This document shows, piece by piece, positions 8,844-17,255 of a stretch of DNA of 64,000 bases. The notes under the pieces are model-generated. The model made no database searches and had not been told where the DNA came from. It saw only the letters and a list, made by a program, of their open reading frames with translations. A program made the position numbers and the translations under genes. Every line of letters begins with the position of its first letter. Positions within the stretch are counted from its first letter, which is position 1. The DNA comes from Aquabacter sp. L1I39 (GTDB lineage Bacteria > Pseudomonadota > Alphaproteobacteria > Rhizobiales > Xanthobacteraceae): assembly GCF_017742835.1 (NCBI RefSeq), contig NZ_CP072392.1:2788387-2852386 (forward strand), given 5' to 3'.

Positions 8844-9365
8844 TCAGCCGTCCGTCTTCAGCGCGCGGGGGGTGATGAAGCGGTCCAGGCGGCCGGACTT
8901 GGGGGTCACATCCTCCCAGCGGTCCACCGGCAGGTCGATCACCGCCAGAGCGCCGGTGGGGAACTTGGAGGCCATGGCAAGCCGAGCCTCCACGGGGCCT
9001 GCATCCACCAGCCGCCCGGCCAGGTCCTCGAAGCCGGGATTGTGACCCACCATCATGAGCGTGTGGCATTCCACCGGCTGGGCCTGCAGCACGGCAAAAA
9101 GGGCGGCAAGGCTGGCCTCATAGATGCGCGGTTCCCGCTCCACCTCCGGGGTGGAGCGCAATTGCGGCGCCACCAGCGCCCAAGTCTCCTGCGTGCGGCG
9201 TGCGCTGGACACCAGCACCCTGTCCGGCACCAGACCTTCGCGCGCCATATAGGCGCCGATCACCGGTGCCGCCTCGCGCCCCCGGTCAGCGAGCGGCCGC
9301 TCGTGGTCCGGCGTTCCATCCGGCCAGTCGGACTTGGCGTGGCGAAGCAGGATCAGGCGGCGCAT
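8844..9365 (-). CDS. sixA: SixA-like histidine phosphatase
   Basis: A histidine phosphatase superfamily protein of 173 residues. The catalytic RHAKSDW has the phospho-accepting His9, and the second histidine lies in MVGHNPGFEDL. SixA proteins remove phosphate from phosphohistidine in signalling or phosphotransferase proteins; the substrate here is unknown. It is the first gene of a tight minus-strand group with ycjX and ycjF. An assignment as a general phosphohistidine phosphatase is safer than a pathway claim. Confidence 0.85.
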   Translation of the reverse strand: MRRLILLRHAKSDWPDGTPDHERPLADRGREAAPVIGAYMAREGLVPDRVLVSSARRTQETWALVAPQLRSTPEVEREPRIYEASLAALFAVLQAQPVECHTLMMVGHNPGFEDLAGRLVDAGPVEARLAMASKFPTGALAVIDLPVDRWEDVTPKSGRLDRFITPRALKTDG

Positions 9366-9617
9366 CAGGGAAGTCCGGGTGAGAGGAGGGAGCCTGTTTA
9401 AGGCCCGTTTCCGACAGGATGACGAATCGCGGGCGGAATGTGCCCCGCGATGAGGGGCGTTGGGGAACGGCGCATCTTACCGAACGACGGCCCCCCTTCG
9501 CACGCGACAGCAGCGGCAAATTGCGTCACCATCATGGTGCTGGAAACCGTTGGGCGACAGGCCGGCCGAGGGGGGCTCGCCTAGGCTCCAGGTCGCCCTC
9601 AGGGGCTGGGACCGGTC

Positions 9618-10904
9618 ATGACGTTCGTGGATGAACGGGCGGGACGGCGCGCGGCACACGGCGCGCCCACACCCGGCTCCCTGGCGCGCGGGGAGATGGA
9701 GTGCGAGGTCTGCATCGTCGGGGCGACGCTGGCCGGCCTCTGGCTGGCGCTGGGTCTCGCCTTGCGTGGCCGGGACGTGGTGGTGCTCGATCCCGGGGAG
9801 GGGGACGCGGGAGATCCACTTCTGCGGCGGGAGACGCTGCGCCCTGGCCTTGGCCTCACCGCCACGGCGCTGTGCGCCGTCGCCGACCGCGACACGGCCC
9901 GCCGCCTCCACCATTTCTCCCAGACGGCCTATATGCGGGCCGTGCGGCTGCTGGAGGCGCTGGGATTCGCGCCGGAGGCCGAAGGCTTCATCCACGTGCC
10001 CGGCCCGCGCGGCCGCCTGGACCTCATCGACGAGGCCGCGTCGCGCGATACGCTGGGCCTTCAAGGCTTGGCAACCCTGGGGGCAGGGCATATCGCTGCC
10101 CTGATCGGCACCTCGGCCTTCGTGGGGGCGCTCCATGACCCGCAGGCGGCCACCTATTCCCTGACAGGTTTCCCGCGTCGCCTCGCTGCCGCCGCTTCGG
10201 CAGCCGGTGCCCGTCTCCTGCCGCGCACGCCGGTTGTGGGGGCGGACGTGAACGGGGTGCGCAAATATCTGACCTGCCCGACCTTGCGGGTTCGCGCGGA
10301 CCATGTGGCCTTCTGCATGGAGGAGGGCCTCGCGGCGGCCGCGCCTTGGCTGCGCCGGGCCCTGGGCCGAGGCTTCTTCGTCGAGGGCGTGTTTGCGCCG
10401 CGGGATACGAGCGGCACGGCGGACGAAACCGTGCGGGAAGGGGGCCAACGCGGCCTCGCCTTTGCCTGGCAGGCCGGCAAGCTCCGGGTGCGGGCGCCCA
10501 CGGCCACGCACACGGTGCGGGCGGGCGCCGCTGCCGTGGTCCTGCGCCGCCAGGGCAGCCGGCTGTTCCCCACCTTGCGCCGCGCGGTGACCGGGGAGGC
10601 GAGGGGCGGGAGCATCGGAACGACCGTCCACGGGCTCCCGCTGATCGGCTCGCCACGGCCGGGCGTCTGGTACGCAGTGGCGCTCGGACATCAAGCGGTT
10701 GTGAATGCCGCCATGGCTGCCGACCTGATCACCGCCGCCATGGTGGACCGCGACGACGCCATTCAGGCTTTCGCTCCCTTCGCGGCGGAGCGGTCGCGGC
10801 AAGTCGTGCCGGCCCTGGTGCGGCCGGTGGCCTATTGGATGGGCCACCTGGCCGATGCCGCGGAACGGCGCAGAGCCGAAGAGAATGACCGCGCGGCCCG
10901 GTAG
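9618..10904 (+). CDS. FAD-dependent oxidoreductase (DAO-like)
   Basis: A 428-residue flavoprotein resembling the D-amino acid oxidase/glycine oxidase group. The Rossmann strand at residues 31-57 (CEVCIVGATLAGLWLALGLA, ending VVVLD) has the motif GATLAG, so the second glycine of GxGxxG is replaced by Thr37. A C-terminal FAD block HGLPLIGSPRPGVWYAVALG is present. The substrate cannot be read from sequence. An internal ATG at 9696 would start right at the Rossmann strand, but 9618 has a better-spaced upstream purine stretch. No operon partner is evident. Confidence 0.75.
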   Translation: MTFVDERAGRRAAHGAPTPGSLARGEMECEVCIVGATLAGLWLALGLALRGRDVVVLDPGEGDAGDPLLRRETLRPGLGLTATALCAVADRDTARRLHHFSQTAYMRAVRLLEALGFAPEAEGFIHVPGPRGRLDLIDEAASRDTLGLQGLATLGAGHIAALIGTSAFVGALHDPQAATYSLTGFPRRLAAAASAAGARLLPRTPVVGADVNGVRKYLTCPTLRVRADHVAFCMEEGLAAAAPWLRRALGRGFFVEGVFAPRDTSGTADETVREGGQRGLAFAWQAGKLRVRAPTATHTVRAGAAAVVLRRQGSRLFPTLRRAVTGEARGGSIGTTVHGLPLIGSPRPGVWYAVALGHQAVVNAAMAADLITAAMVDRDDAIQAFAPFAAERSRQVVPALVRPVAYWMGHLADAAERRRAEENDRAAR

Positions 10905-10975
10905 CCCGCGGTGCTTGCAAAAAACGCAGCCAAACGCCTGGGATTCGTGACATTTGTGCCACCACTCGATGATCC

Positions 10976-11000
10976 GGAGCGGCTAGCTTTCCGTTACGTT
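10976..11000 (+). promoter_or_regulatory. Weak general-stress-type promoter candidate before mipA-like gene
   Basis: GGAGC (10976-10980), 16 bases, then CGTT (10997-11000), ending 25 bases before the ATG. It differs by one base from the GGAAC-N16-CGTT form used by EcfG sigma factors. This is pattern inference only. Confidence 0.3.
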
Positions 11001-11025
11001 ATTTTCTGGATCGGGTGCCAACCGG

Positions 11026-11892
11026 ATGCTCAGTTTCCCCGCCCTTCGCCGGACCGCCGCAGGACTCGGCATCTGCGCTGCCAGCGCCCTCTGCCTTTCG
11101 GCCCCCGCTCCAGTGCGGGCCGCGGACGCCGTCGTGCCGCCTCCCATGCCCGCGCCGGCCACGCAGGAGGACTGGTACCTGACCATCGGCGTGTCCGGCC
11201 GCATCGTGCCCGAATATCCCGGCAGCGACGACTATACGGTGCGCCCCGGGCTTGTGTTCCGGGTGGCGAAGGCAAGCGGCCTCAATGCCTTCCGGTCCGT
11301 CGACGACAATCCGTCTCTGGCTTTGTTCGATACCGGCACGTTCCGCGTCGGCGCGGTTGGCCGCATCGATTGGGGGCGCGACGAGGACGCCAATGACCGG
11401 CTGACCGGCCTTGGCAATGTGGATCCCTCCCTGGAGATCGGCGGCTTCACCGAGTGGTTCCCGGTGACATGGCTGCGTCTGCGCGGCGAGATGCGTTACG
11501 GCTTCGGCGGGTATGAGGGCTGGATCGGCAACGCGGGCGCCGACCTCATTGTGCCCATGGACCAGTGGCGCTTCGCGGTGGGGCCGCGCCTGAGCTTTGC
11601 GTCGTCGGCGTTCAACCAGGCGTATTTCGGCGTCACCCCGGCCCAGGCGCTGGGCGCCAACTTCCTGGGCAATCCGCTGCCCGTCTACACTGCCGGCGCC
11701 GGTATCAATGGCTGGGGCGTCACGGCGCAGCTTGAGCGCAATTTCGGCAATGGCTTCCTGGCCGGTGTGTGGGGCACTTATGGCCGCATCGTCGGCAGCG
11801 CGGCGGATTCGCCGCTGGTTGAGGACGCCAACCAGTTCTCGGTGGGCCTGTCGCTGGCCTACACCTTCAACATGGGCAAGTCCTGGTGGTGA
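11026..11892 (+). CDS. MipA/OmpV-family outer membrane protein
   Basis: A 288-residue secreted beta-barrel protein. A signal peptide of about 33 residues (hydrophobic core GLGICAASALCLSA, cleavage near VRA-AD) precedes amphipathic strands. The mature part begins DWYLTIGVSGRIVPEYPGSD, the MipA/OmpV start, and the protein ends YTFNMGKSWW with an aromatic residue as expected for barrel assembly. MipA proteins have been linked to murein-synthesis complexes and OmpV to osmoregulation. The specific role here is unknown. Confidence 0.85.
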   Translation: MLSFPALRRTAAGLGICAASALCLSAPAPVRAADAVVPPPMPAPATQEDWYLTIGVSGRIVPEYPGSDDYTVRPGLVFRVAKASGLNAFRSVDDNPSLALFDTGTFRVGAVGRIDWGRDEDANDRLTGLGNVDPSLEIGGFTEWFPVTWLRLRGEMRYGFGGYEGWIGNAGADLIVPMDQWRFAVGPRLSFASSAFNQAYFGVTPAQALGANFLGNPLPVYTAGAGINGWGVTAQLERNFGNGFLAGVWGTYGRIVGSAADSPLVEDANQFSVGLSLAYTFNMGKSWW

Positions 11893-11927
11893 TGTCGCAG
11901 GCGGACGGCCGAGACGCGCTTCCAAGA

Positions 11928-11962
11928 GGTATGATGGAAGGTCTTAACCCTTCCTCCATACC
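11928..11962. repeat. Imperfect inverted repeat after mipA-like gene
   Basis: Arms of 14 bases (GGTATGATGGAAGG and CCTTCCTCCATACC) pair with two mismatches around a seven-base loop. It lies 36 bases after the stop of the outer membrane protein gene. There is no T-run, so it may be a weak terminator, an mRNA-stabilising hairpin or an operator. Confidence 0.5.
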
Positions 11963-12145
11963 GTCCGACGCCTGAAGTGGCATCCATCTGGTCCTCTCCC
12001 TCCCTTTCGGCGCGCGCTTGGCGCCGCGTTCTGCTTGCCGCTGGCTTGCTCCGCCTTGCACATGGGTGTTGTCCCCTGGCGAGGCGGTGGATATAAGCGC
12101 GGCAACCCGCCGGGGGTCAGCAACGGTGTATCGAGGACAGTGCTG

Positions 12146-12562
12146 ATGTCGGTTCAAGTCGACGAGGACTATCGCCCCCGCGAGGACGAGCCCTTCATGA
12201 ACGACAGGCAGCGGGAATATTTCCGCACGAAGCTGTTGAACTGGAAGGACGACATCCTCCGCGAGGCGCGTGAGACGCTGCAGCACCTTCAGGATGAGAA
12301 TCAGAACCATCCCGATCTGGCCGATCGAGCCTCTTCTGAGACGGACCGCTCCATCGAGCTCCGCGCCCGGGACCGGCAGCGCAAGCTGATCGCCAAGATC
12401 GACGCTGCCCTGCAGCGCATCGAGGATGGCAGCTACGGCTATTGCGAGGATACGGGGGAGCCCATCTCCCTCAAGCGCCTCGAGGCCCGTCCCATCGCCA
12501 CCCTTTCGGTGGAAGCGCAGGAGCGCCACGAGCGGCGCGAGCGCGTCTATCGGGACGACTGA
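12146..12562 (+). CDS. dksA: RNA polymerase-binding transcription factor DksA (single-cysteine form)
   Basis: A 138-residue coiled-coil secondary-channel factor that works with ppGpp on RNA polymerase. The coiled-coil tip holds the essential Asp57, Asp60 and Ala62 (DLADRA). The zinc-finger region keeps only Cys100; the other metal positions read Thr103, Ser121 and Ala124. Cysteine-poor DksA forms are common in alphaproteobacteria, so this is probably functional but not a classical zinc protein. The ATG at 12146 gives the normal N-terminus; the open frame upstream from 12035 is not family-like. Confidence 0.92.
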   Translation: MSVQVDEDYRPREDEPFMNDRQREYFRTKLLNWKDDILREARETLQHLQDENQNHPDLADRASSETDRSIELRARDRQRKLIAKIDAALQRIEDGSYGYCEDTGEPISLKRLEARPIATLSVEAQERHERRERVYRDD

Positions 12563-12567
12563 CCATC

Positions 12568-12605
12568 GGGCGCGGCGGATCGTGCGAAACGGCTTCGCCG
12601 CGCCC
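12568..12605 (+). terminator. Hairpin downstream of dksA
   Basis: A perfect 10-bp stem (GGGCGCGGCG with CGCCGCGCCC) with an 18-base loop begins five bases after the dksA stop. No T-run follows, so it may terminate weakly or protect the transcript end. Confidence 0.5.
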
Positions 12606-12704
12606 GTTGCACCGCACGCCGGTGCTGAATATAGAATGAGTCAAAGAGGTAAGTTCGGTCGCGCCAAGGTGGCGCGAGCGAGCAGGATCGGGGACGGCGA
12701 AGCG

Positions 12705-13010
12705 ATGGTGGCACGCATCTTCAGGCCGGCGCGCAATGCGATGCAGTCCGGCGTCGCGAAGACCAAGCACTGGGTGCTGGAGTTCGAGCCGGAACGCCCG
12801 CGCTCCATCGACCCGCTGATGGGCTATACCACCTCCACCGACATGCACAGCCAGATCCGCCTGTCTTTCGAGACGAAGGAAGAGGCGGTGGCCTATGCCG
12901 AGCGCGAGGGCATCCCTTACCAGGTGTTCGAGCCCCACGATCCCGCCCGCAAGAAGATTGCCTATTCCGACAATTTCGCCTTCCGCCGCGTGGGACAGTG
13001 GACCCACTGA
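12705..13010 (+). CDS. NADH dehydrogenase complex I NDUFS4-like accessory protein
   Basis: A 101-residue member of the ETC complex I conserved-region family, homologous to the mitochondrial 18-kDa subunit NDUFS4. Family blocks visible are KHWVLEFEPE, DPLMGYTTSTDMHSQIRLSF and the C-terminal YSDNFAFRRVGQWTH. It probably binds the hydrophilic arm of NADH:ubiquinone oxidoreductase. Such genes occur widely in alphaproteobacteria away from the nuo operon, as here. The ATG at 12705 is preferred over 12636 because the protein then begins at the conserved MVARIFRPA. Confidence 0.9.
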   Translation: MVARIFRPARNAMQSGVAKTKHWVLEFEPERPRSIDPLMGYTTSTDMHSQIRLSFETKEEAVAYAEREGIPYQVFEPHDPARKKIAYSDNFAFRRVGQWTH

Positions 13011-13210
13011 CGGTACGCAATGGCATCTGACCGGGGCTGGAGCGTTGGCTTCGGCCCCTTTTCATATGGGGCTGGCACGAGCCAATGGCGGGCAGGGGCT
13101 GGCTTGCCTCCGGTTGCAGTCGCTAAGGTCCGGTCCTATTCAAGCCATGGCGGTTGATTCACCGTCAGGTGCTTTAATCCGGCCGCATCTGGCGCTAGAA
13201 GCCTCCCCAT

Positions 13211-13287
13211 GGCCCCGTAGCTCAGCTGGATAGAGCAAGTGCCTTCTAAGCACTAGGTCGCTGGTTCGAGCCCAGCCGGGGTCGCCA
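13211..13287 (+). tRNA. tRNA-Arg (anticodon UCU)
   Basis: A complete 77-base cloverleaf. The acceptor stem GGCCCCG pairs with CGGGGTC (one G-U), the D stem is GCTC/GAGC, the anticodon stem is AGTGC/GCACT with loop CTTCTAA, and the T arm is GCTGG-TTCGAGC-CCAGC. The discriminator base is G and CCA is encoded. Anticodon TCT reads AGA/AGG arginine codons. There is no sign of integration of a mobile element at its 3' end. Confidence 0.97.
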
Positions 13288-13327
13288 CCTGCCGCAGACA
13301 TGCAAAGCCGTCAACCCGGCCATGGCA

Positions 13328-14245
13328 CTACGCCCCCTCCGCCCGAATGCGCCGGCAATGGGCGAGGGCGGCTTCGATCAGGTTGTCGCTGGCCTCCGGC
13401 GTGCGGAAGGCGGAGTGGGCGGAAAGGGTGACGTTTTCCAGCCGCGTGAAGGGATGGTCCGCCGGCAGCGGCTCGGTGGTGAAGACGTCAAGTCCAGCAT
13501 GGGCAACGTGGCCGCCTTCCAGCGCAGCCACCAGGGCCGCCTCGTCGACCAGGGCGCCGCGCGCCGTGTTCACCAGGATGACGCCCGGACGCAAGGCGGC
13601 GATGCGGTCGGCGGAGAGGAAGCCGCGCGTCTCGTCGGTCAAAAGGAGGTGCAGGGAGAGCACGTGGCTTTGCGCCAGCACGTCCTCCAGGGACGCGAAG
13701 GTCACGCCGGGAAAGGTCTTGGGAGAGCGGTTCCAGGCGATCACCCGCATGCCCGCCCCCGAGGCGAGACGGGCGAGTTCCGCCGCGATGCCGCCGAAGC
13801 CCACGAGCCCCAGCGTCTTGCCGGTCAGTTGGACGCCATCGGTGCGCAGCCAGCGGCCGGTCCGCACGCCACGATCCATATAGGCAAAGCCCTTGGCCGC
13901 CGCCCACATCAGGGCGAAGGCGCATTCGGCCACCGCCGTGTCGCCATAGCCCTTGATGGTGTGCACGCTGATGCCGAGCCCAGCCAGCTCCTCAGGGCTC
14001 ATATAGCTGCGCGCGCCCGTGCCCAGGAACACCACATGCTTCAGGCCCGTGCACTGGCGGGCGATGTCGGTGGGCAGGGCGGTATGGTCGATGACGGCGA
14101 TCTCGGCGCCATCAAGGGCGTCGGGAAGCTCCGCCGGGGTGACGTTGGGCGTGCGGTGCACGGTCATGGCCGGATCGCCGGGGCGATGGAGGCGCTCCAT
14201 CACCGCCGCGAGGGTCGGGCTGGCATCAACGAACACGGCACGCAT
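13328..14245 (-). CDS. D-isomer-specific 2-hydroxyacid dehydrogenase
   Basis: A 305-residue NAD(P)-dependent dehydrogenase of the D-2-hydroxyacid family. It has the Rossmann motif LGLVGFGGIAAELA, the catalytic arginine in VNTARGALVDE, the glutamate in DVFTTEPLP and the catalytic histidine in LSAHSAF. The substrate (glyoxylate, hydroxypyruvate or another 2-keto acid) cannot be decided. The ATG at 14245 starts the first beta strand MRAVFVDAS; the upstream open stretch is not family-like. It is convergent with the tRNA gene and is followed by no operon partner. Confidence 0.88.
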   Translation of the reverse strand: MRAVFVDASPTLAAVMERLHRPGDPAMTVHRTPNVTPAELPDALDGAEIAVIDHTALPTDIARQCTGLKHVVFLGTGARSYMSPEELAGLGISVHTIKGYGDTAVAECAFALMWAAAKGFAYMDRGVRTGRWLRTDGVQLTGKTLGLVGFGGIAAELARLASGAGMRVIAWNRSPKTFPGVTFASLEDVLAQSHVLSLHLLLTDETRGFLSADRIAALRPGVILVNTARGALVDEAALVAALEGGHVAHAGLDVFTTEPLPADHPFTRLENVTLSAHSAFRTPEASDNLIEAALAHCRRIRAEGA

Positions 14246-14332
14246 GCGGCAACTCCCCTGTCGCGGGCACTCTATACCCGGTTGCCCGCGCGGGTCAGGC
14301 CCTCCGGCGCGCTTGGCTGTTGACGGCACCCC

Positions 14333-15655
14333 TCAGGCTCCGTGCGCATCCGGCCATAGGATGCGTACCCGCAGGCCCGTCCCATCCGCGCGATTGGCAA
14401 GGTCCAGCCGCGCGCCCATGCGTCCTGCCGCCAGCGTGGCGATGGTAAGGCCGAGGCCGCTCCCCGACAGGCTCTTGTTGCGCCCGCGGAAGAAGCGCTC
14501 GGCGACACGGGGCAGTTCGTCCTCCGGGATTCCCGGGCCGTCATCCTCCACGCACACGCCATGGGGAATACGGCGCCAGCGGATGCCGCCCGGCCCGGTG
14601 ACATGCTGGAGGGCATTCTCATGCAGGTTCCGCAGCACGAGATGGAGCGCCTCCCGGTCCACCTTTCGCGCCAGATCGTCCAGCGCTGGGTCGATCTCCA
14701 CCACGATGCCCGGCGCAGCGGGGGAATGATGGACGATCTCCCGCAGGGCCGGGCCCACGGGCACCGCTTCCTCCGAGGGCTTCTGGGCGGGCGCCGCCTC
14801 CAGCCGGGCCAGCGCCAGAAGCTGCCGCACCAGGCGGGCGGAACGCTCCACCGAGACGAGGATCTGGCGGAGCGCGTCGTCGCGAATGGCCGCGTCGGGC
14901 GCCGCGAGGGCGATCTGGGCCTGGGTCTTCAATCCCGCAAGAGGCGTGCGCAATTCATGGGCGGCGAAGGCGGTGAGGTCGCGCTCGTGCTGGCGCGCCG
15001 CCTCCACCTTTGCGAACAGGCTGTTCAGCGCACCGAGCAGCGGGCGCACCTCGGAAGGGGCATGGTCCACGGCCACGGGCCGGATGTCCTCTCCGTCCCG
15101 TGCCGCGATCTCGCTGGCCATGCGGGAGAGCGGCGCGAAGCCGCGCGCCAGAACGGCCCAGATGAGGAGCGCCAGGAGGGGGGCGATGAGGAGGGCGGGC
15201 GCCAGAAGGCCGGCGATGAGGTCGCGCACCAGCCGGTCCCGCAGTCCCACGCGGTCTCCCACCATGACGCGCACGCCCTTCTCTGTGTCCGTGATGGTGA
15301 AGACGCGCCAGTCCTCCCCGTTGACCACGCGGGATGAGAAGCCCTGCGCCGGGGCAGAGAGGGCCTCCTCGGGGGCGCCGGAGGAGCGGGCGAGAAGGCG
15401 GCCGTCCAGCGACCAGATCTGGCAGGACAGCTGGCGCTCATAGCCTTCCGGGCTGAGAGGGGCCGGGGGCGTGGTGGAAAGATTGCCGCCGGCGACCAGC
15501 GAATGGACCATGCGAGCCGCCTCTTGGAGGCGGGCGTCCAGCACATGTTCCAGTTCCGCGCGGCTGGTGATGGAGATCCAGGCCACGGCGCACAGCCAGA
15601 TGAGGCCGGTGGCGGCAAACAGCACCAGGAACAGGCGCCGGCGCAGGGAGGTCAT
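14333..15655 (-). CDS. QseC-like sensor histidine kinase
   Basis: A 440-residue membrane histidine kinase. The first membrane helix is at about residues 8-28 and a periplasmic sensor of about 120 residues follows. The second helix is near 155-180, then HAMP, HisKA with the phospho-accepting histidine in FAAHELRTPL, and an ATPase domain with NALQHV, EDDGPGIPEDE and GSGLGLTIA. Its start codon overlaps the stop of the response regulator gene (ATGA), so the two are cotranslated. The stimulus is unknown; similarity to the QseC/PmrB group is inferred from architecture. Confidence 0.92.
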   Translation of the reverse strand: MTSLRRRLFLVLFAATGLIWLCAVAWISITSRAELEHVLDARLQEAARMVHSLVAGGNLSTTPPAPLSPEGYERQLSCQIWSLDGRLLARSSGAPEEALSAPAQGFSSRVVNGEDWRVFTITDTEKGVRVMVGDRVGLRDRLVRDLIAGLLAPALLIAPLLALLIWAVLARGFAPLSRMASEIAARDGEDIRPVAVDHAPSEVRPLLGALNSLFAKVEAARQHERDLTAFAAHELRTPLAGLKTQAQIALAAPDAAIRDDALRQILVSVERSARLVRQLLALARLEAAPAQKPSEEAVPVGPALREIVHHSPAAPGIVVEIDPALDDLARKVDREALHLVLRNLHENALQHVTGPGGIRWRRIPHGVCVEDDGPGIPEDELPRVAERFFRGRNKSLSGSGLGLTIATLAAGRMGARLDLANRADGTGLRVRILWPDAHGA

Positions 15656-16314
15656 GCGCCCGCCCTCATGCGATATCCCAGTCCGCGTACGGTCTCGATG
15701 GCGTCGCGGCCGATCTTGGCCCGCAGATTGTGGATGTGCACCTCCACGGCATTGCTTTCCACTTCCTCCTGCCACCCATACATGCGCTCTTCGATCTCGG
15801 CCCTGGAGCGGATGATGCCCGGGCGTTCCATCAGCGCGGCGAGCACCGCGAACTCGCGCCGCGACAAGGGCACATGGGTGCCGTCCAGGGTTGCTGCGAG
15901 GGTGGCCGGATCCAGCAAGAGGCCGCCGGCTCGCAACACCGGCGCTGCTCGGCCGTGCCCACGCCGGGCAATGGCGCGCAGGCGAGCGGCCAGTTCGTCG
16001 AGATCGAAGGGCTTGCCGAGATAATCATCCGCCCCGGCATCGAGCCCGCGCACGCGGTCTGGGGTCTCGTCGAGGGCGGTGAGCATGAGAACGGGCGTTG
16101 TGTCATGGGCGGCACGCAGGCGGGCGAGCACGTCGAAACCGGAGCCGTCAGGCAACATGGCGTCCAGAACCACCGCATCGAAGCCGCCGGCAGAAATGGC
16201 CGCCTCGGCATCCGCGCAGGAGGTAACGCCGTCGACCGTAGCGCCGGAAAGGGCGAGGCCCACCCTGAGGCCGTTCATCAGGACCGGATCGTCCTCCACC
16301 ACGAGGATGCGCAT
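15652..16314 (-). CDS. OmpR/PhoB-family response regulator
   Basis: A 220-residue regulator. The receiver domain has the acidic pair in VVEDDP, phospho-acceptor Asp51 in VVLDAMLPDGSG and Lys101 or near in GKPFDLDEL. The C-terminal winged helix includes LSRREFAVLAALM and VEVHIHNLRAKIG. It is the first gene of a two-gene operon with the kinase. It is divergent from the L,D-transpeptidase gene with 249 bases between, making that envelope gene a possible target; this last point is inference. Confidence 0.94.
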   Translation of the reverse strand: MRILVVEDDPVLMNGLRVGLALSGATVDGVTSCADAEAAISAGGFDAVVLDAMLPDGSGFDVLARLRAAHDTTPVLMLTALDETPDRVRGLDAGADDYLGKPFDLDELAARLRAIARRGHGRAAPVLRAGGLLLDPATLAATLDGTHVPLSRREFAVLAALMERPGIIRSRAEIEERMYGWQEEVESNAVEVHIHNLRAKIGRDAIETVRGLGYRMRAGA

Positions 16315-16563
16315 GTATCTCTCCTACCTGTGAACAGCTGCCGGGCTCAGCTTAAGGCTGGCTTAAGGTCGCCCATGGATGCAGTGCGGCATGATGTTGA
16401 AAACGCCCACGAAGCGGCTCGGACATTGCGTCCGCCCCCCTCTCGCCCCTTTCCGGTGGCATGCGCCCATCCCATGCGTCAGGCGCGAGCCATCCCTTCC
16501 CTTCTGAATGCCACCCCGGAGCCCGCGCCGCGCGGGCCGGTGCGATGCGAGGTCGCCTCCTGC

Positions 16564-17250
16564 ATGTCTGTCCCATCCGATGAACCGCGCCAGTTCTCGC
16601 GCCGCACGCTGCTGTGTGTCCTTGCCTCGCCTTTGGTCCTGGCCGCCTGCGTGACGGATCGGACCCCGACGCCGGCACCGGCGCCGCAGCCGCTGGTCTC
16701 GCCCGCGGACGCCGCCCGCTATGGAGCGCGGGTTGATGGCGGATTCGACATTCCCGGCGTCGATCCCATGGAGTTGAAGCCGCGCTATATCCGGCAATTG
16801 GTGCCCAATCCCACCTCCTACGGCACCGGCACCCTGGTGGTCGATCCTGCCAATCGCTTTCTTTATCTGGTGCAGGAGAATGGCATGGCGCTGCGCTACG
16901 GCGTCGGCGTCGGCAAGGAGGGGCTGGAATTCTCCGGTACGGCCAATGTGGGATACAAGCGCACCTGGCCGAGCTGGCGGCCCACTGACGCGATGATCGC
17001 CCGCGAGCCGGAGCGCAATGGCCCGTGGAAGAACGGCATGCCGGGCGGGCCGCAGAATCCGCTGGGCGCCCGCGCCCTCTATCTGTTCAAGAACGGACAG
17101 GACACGCTCTATCGCATCCATGGCACCAACGAGCCCTGGTCCATCGGCGAGGCGGTGTCTTCGGGCTGCATCCGCCTGATGAACCAGGACATTATCGACC
17201 TCTATGGCCGCGTGCCGGACGGCGCGAAGGTGGTGGTGCTGCCCGGCTGA
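16564..17250 (+). CDS. L,D-transpeptidase (YkuD) lipoprotein
   Basis: A 228-residue periplasmic L,D-transpeptidase that cross-links peptidoglycan or attaches proteins to it. The N-terminus combines a twin-arginine-like RQFSRRTLL (Arg13-Arg14) with a lipobox LVLAAC (Cys29), so it is probably a lipoprotein, possibly exported folded. The YkuD active site is complete: IHGTNEPWSIG and SSGCIRLMN with the catalytic cysteine. The ATG at 16564 is chosen because it gives this signal directly; the frame is open far upstream but antisense to the response regulator. Confidence 0.88.
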   Translation: MSVPSDEPRQFSRRTLLCVLASPLVLAACVTDRTPTPAPAPQPLVSPADAARYGARVDGGFDIPGVDPMELKPRYIRQLVPNPTSYGTGTLVVDPANRFLYLVQENGMALRYGVGVGKEGLEFSGTANVGYKRTWPSWRPTDAMIAREPERNGPWKNGMPGGPQNPLGARALYLFKNGQDTLYRIHGTNEPWSIGEAVSSGCIRLMNQDIIDLYGRVPDGAKVVVLPG

Positions 17251-17255
17251 CCGAT

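Noticed and set aside
9527..9539. Short palindrome CACCATCATGGTG between sixA and the flavoprotein gene
   Set aside because: Only six-base arms and no regulator nearby; could easily arise by chance in this composition.
9477..10847. A 456-codon minus-strand open frame
   Set aside because: Antisense to the FAD oxidoreductase, which has real Rossmann motifs; no domain recognised in the shadow.
13154..13180. Possible sigma-70 promoter (TTGATT ... TAATCC) before tRNA-Arg
   Set aside because: Spacing is about 15 bases and both boxes are poor; not supported.
13211..13327. tRNA-Arg as an attachment site for an integrated element
   Set aside because: No repeat of the tRNA 3' end, no integrase and no change in gene character downstream.
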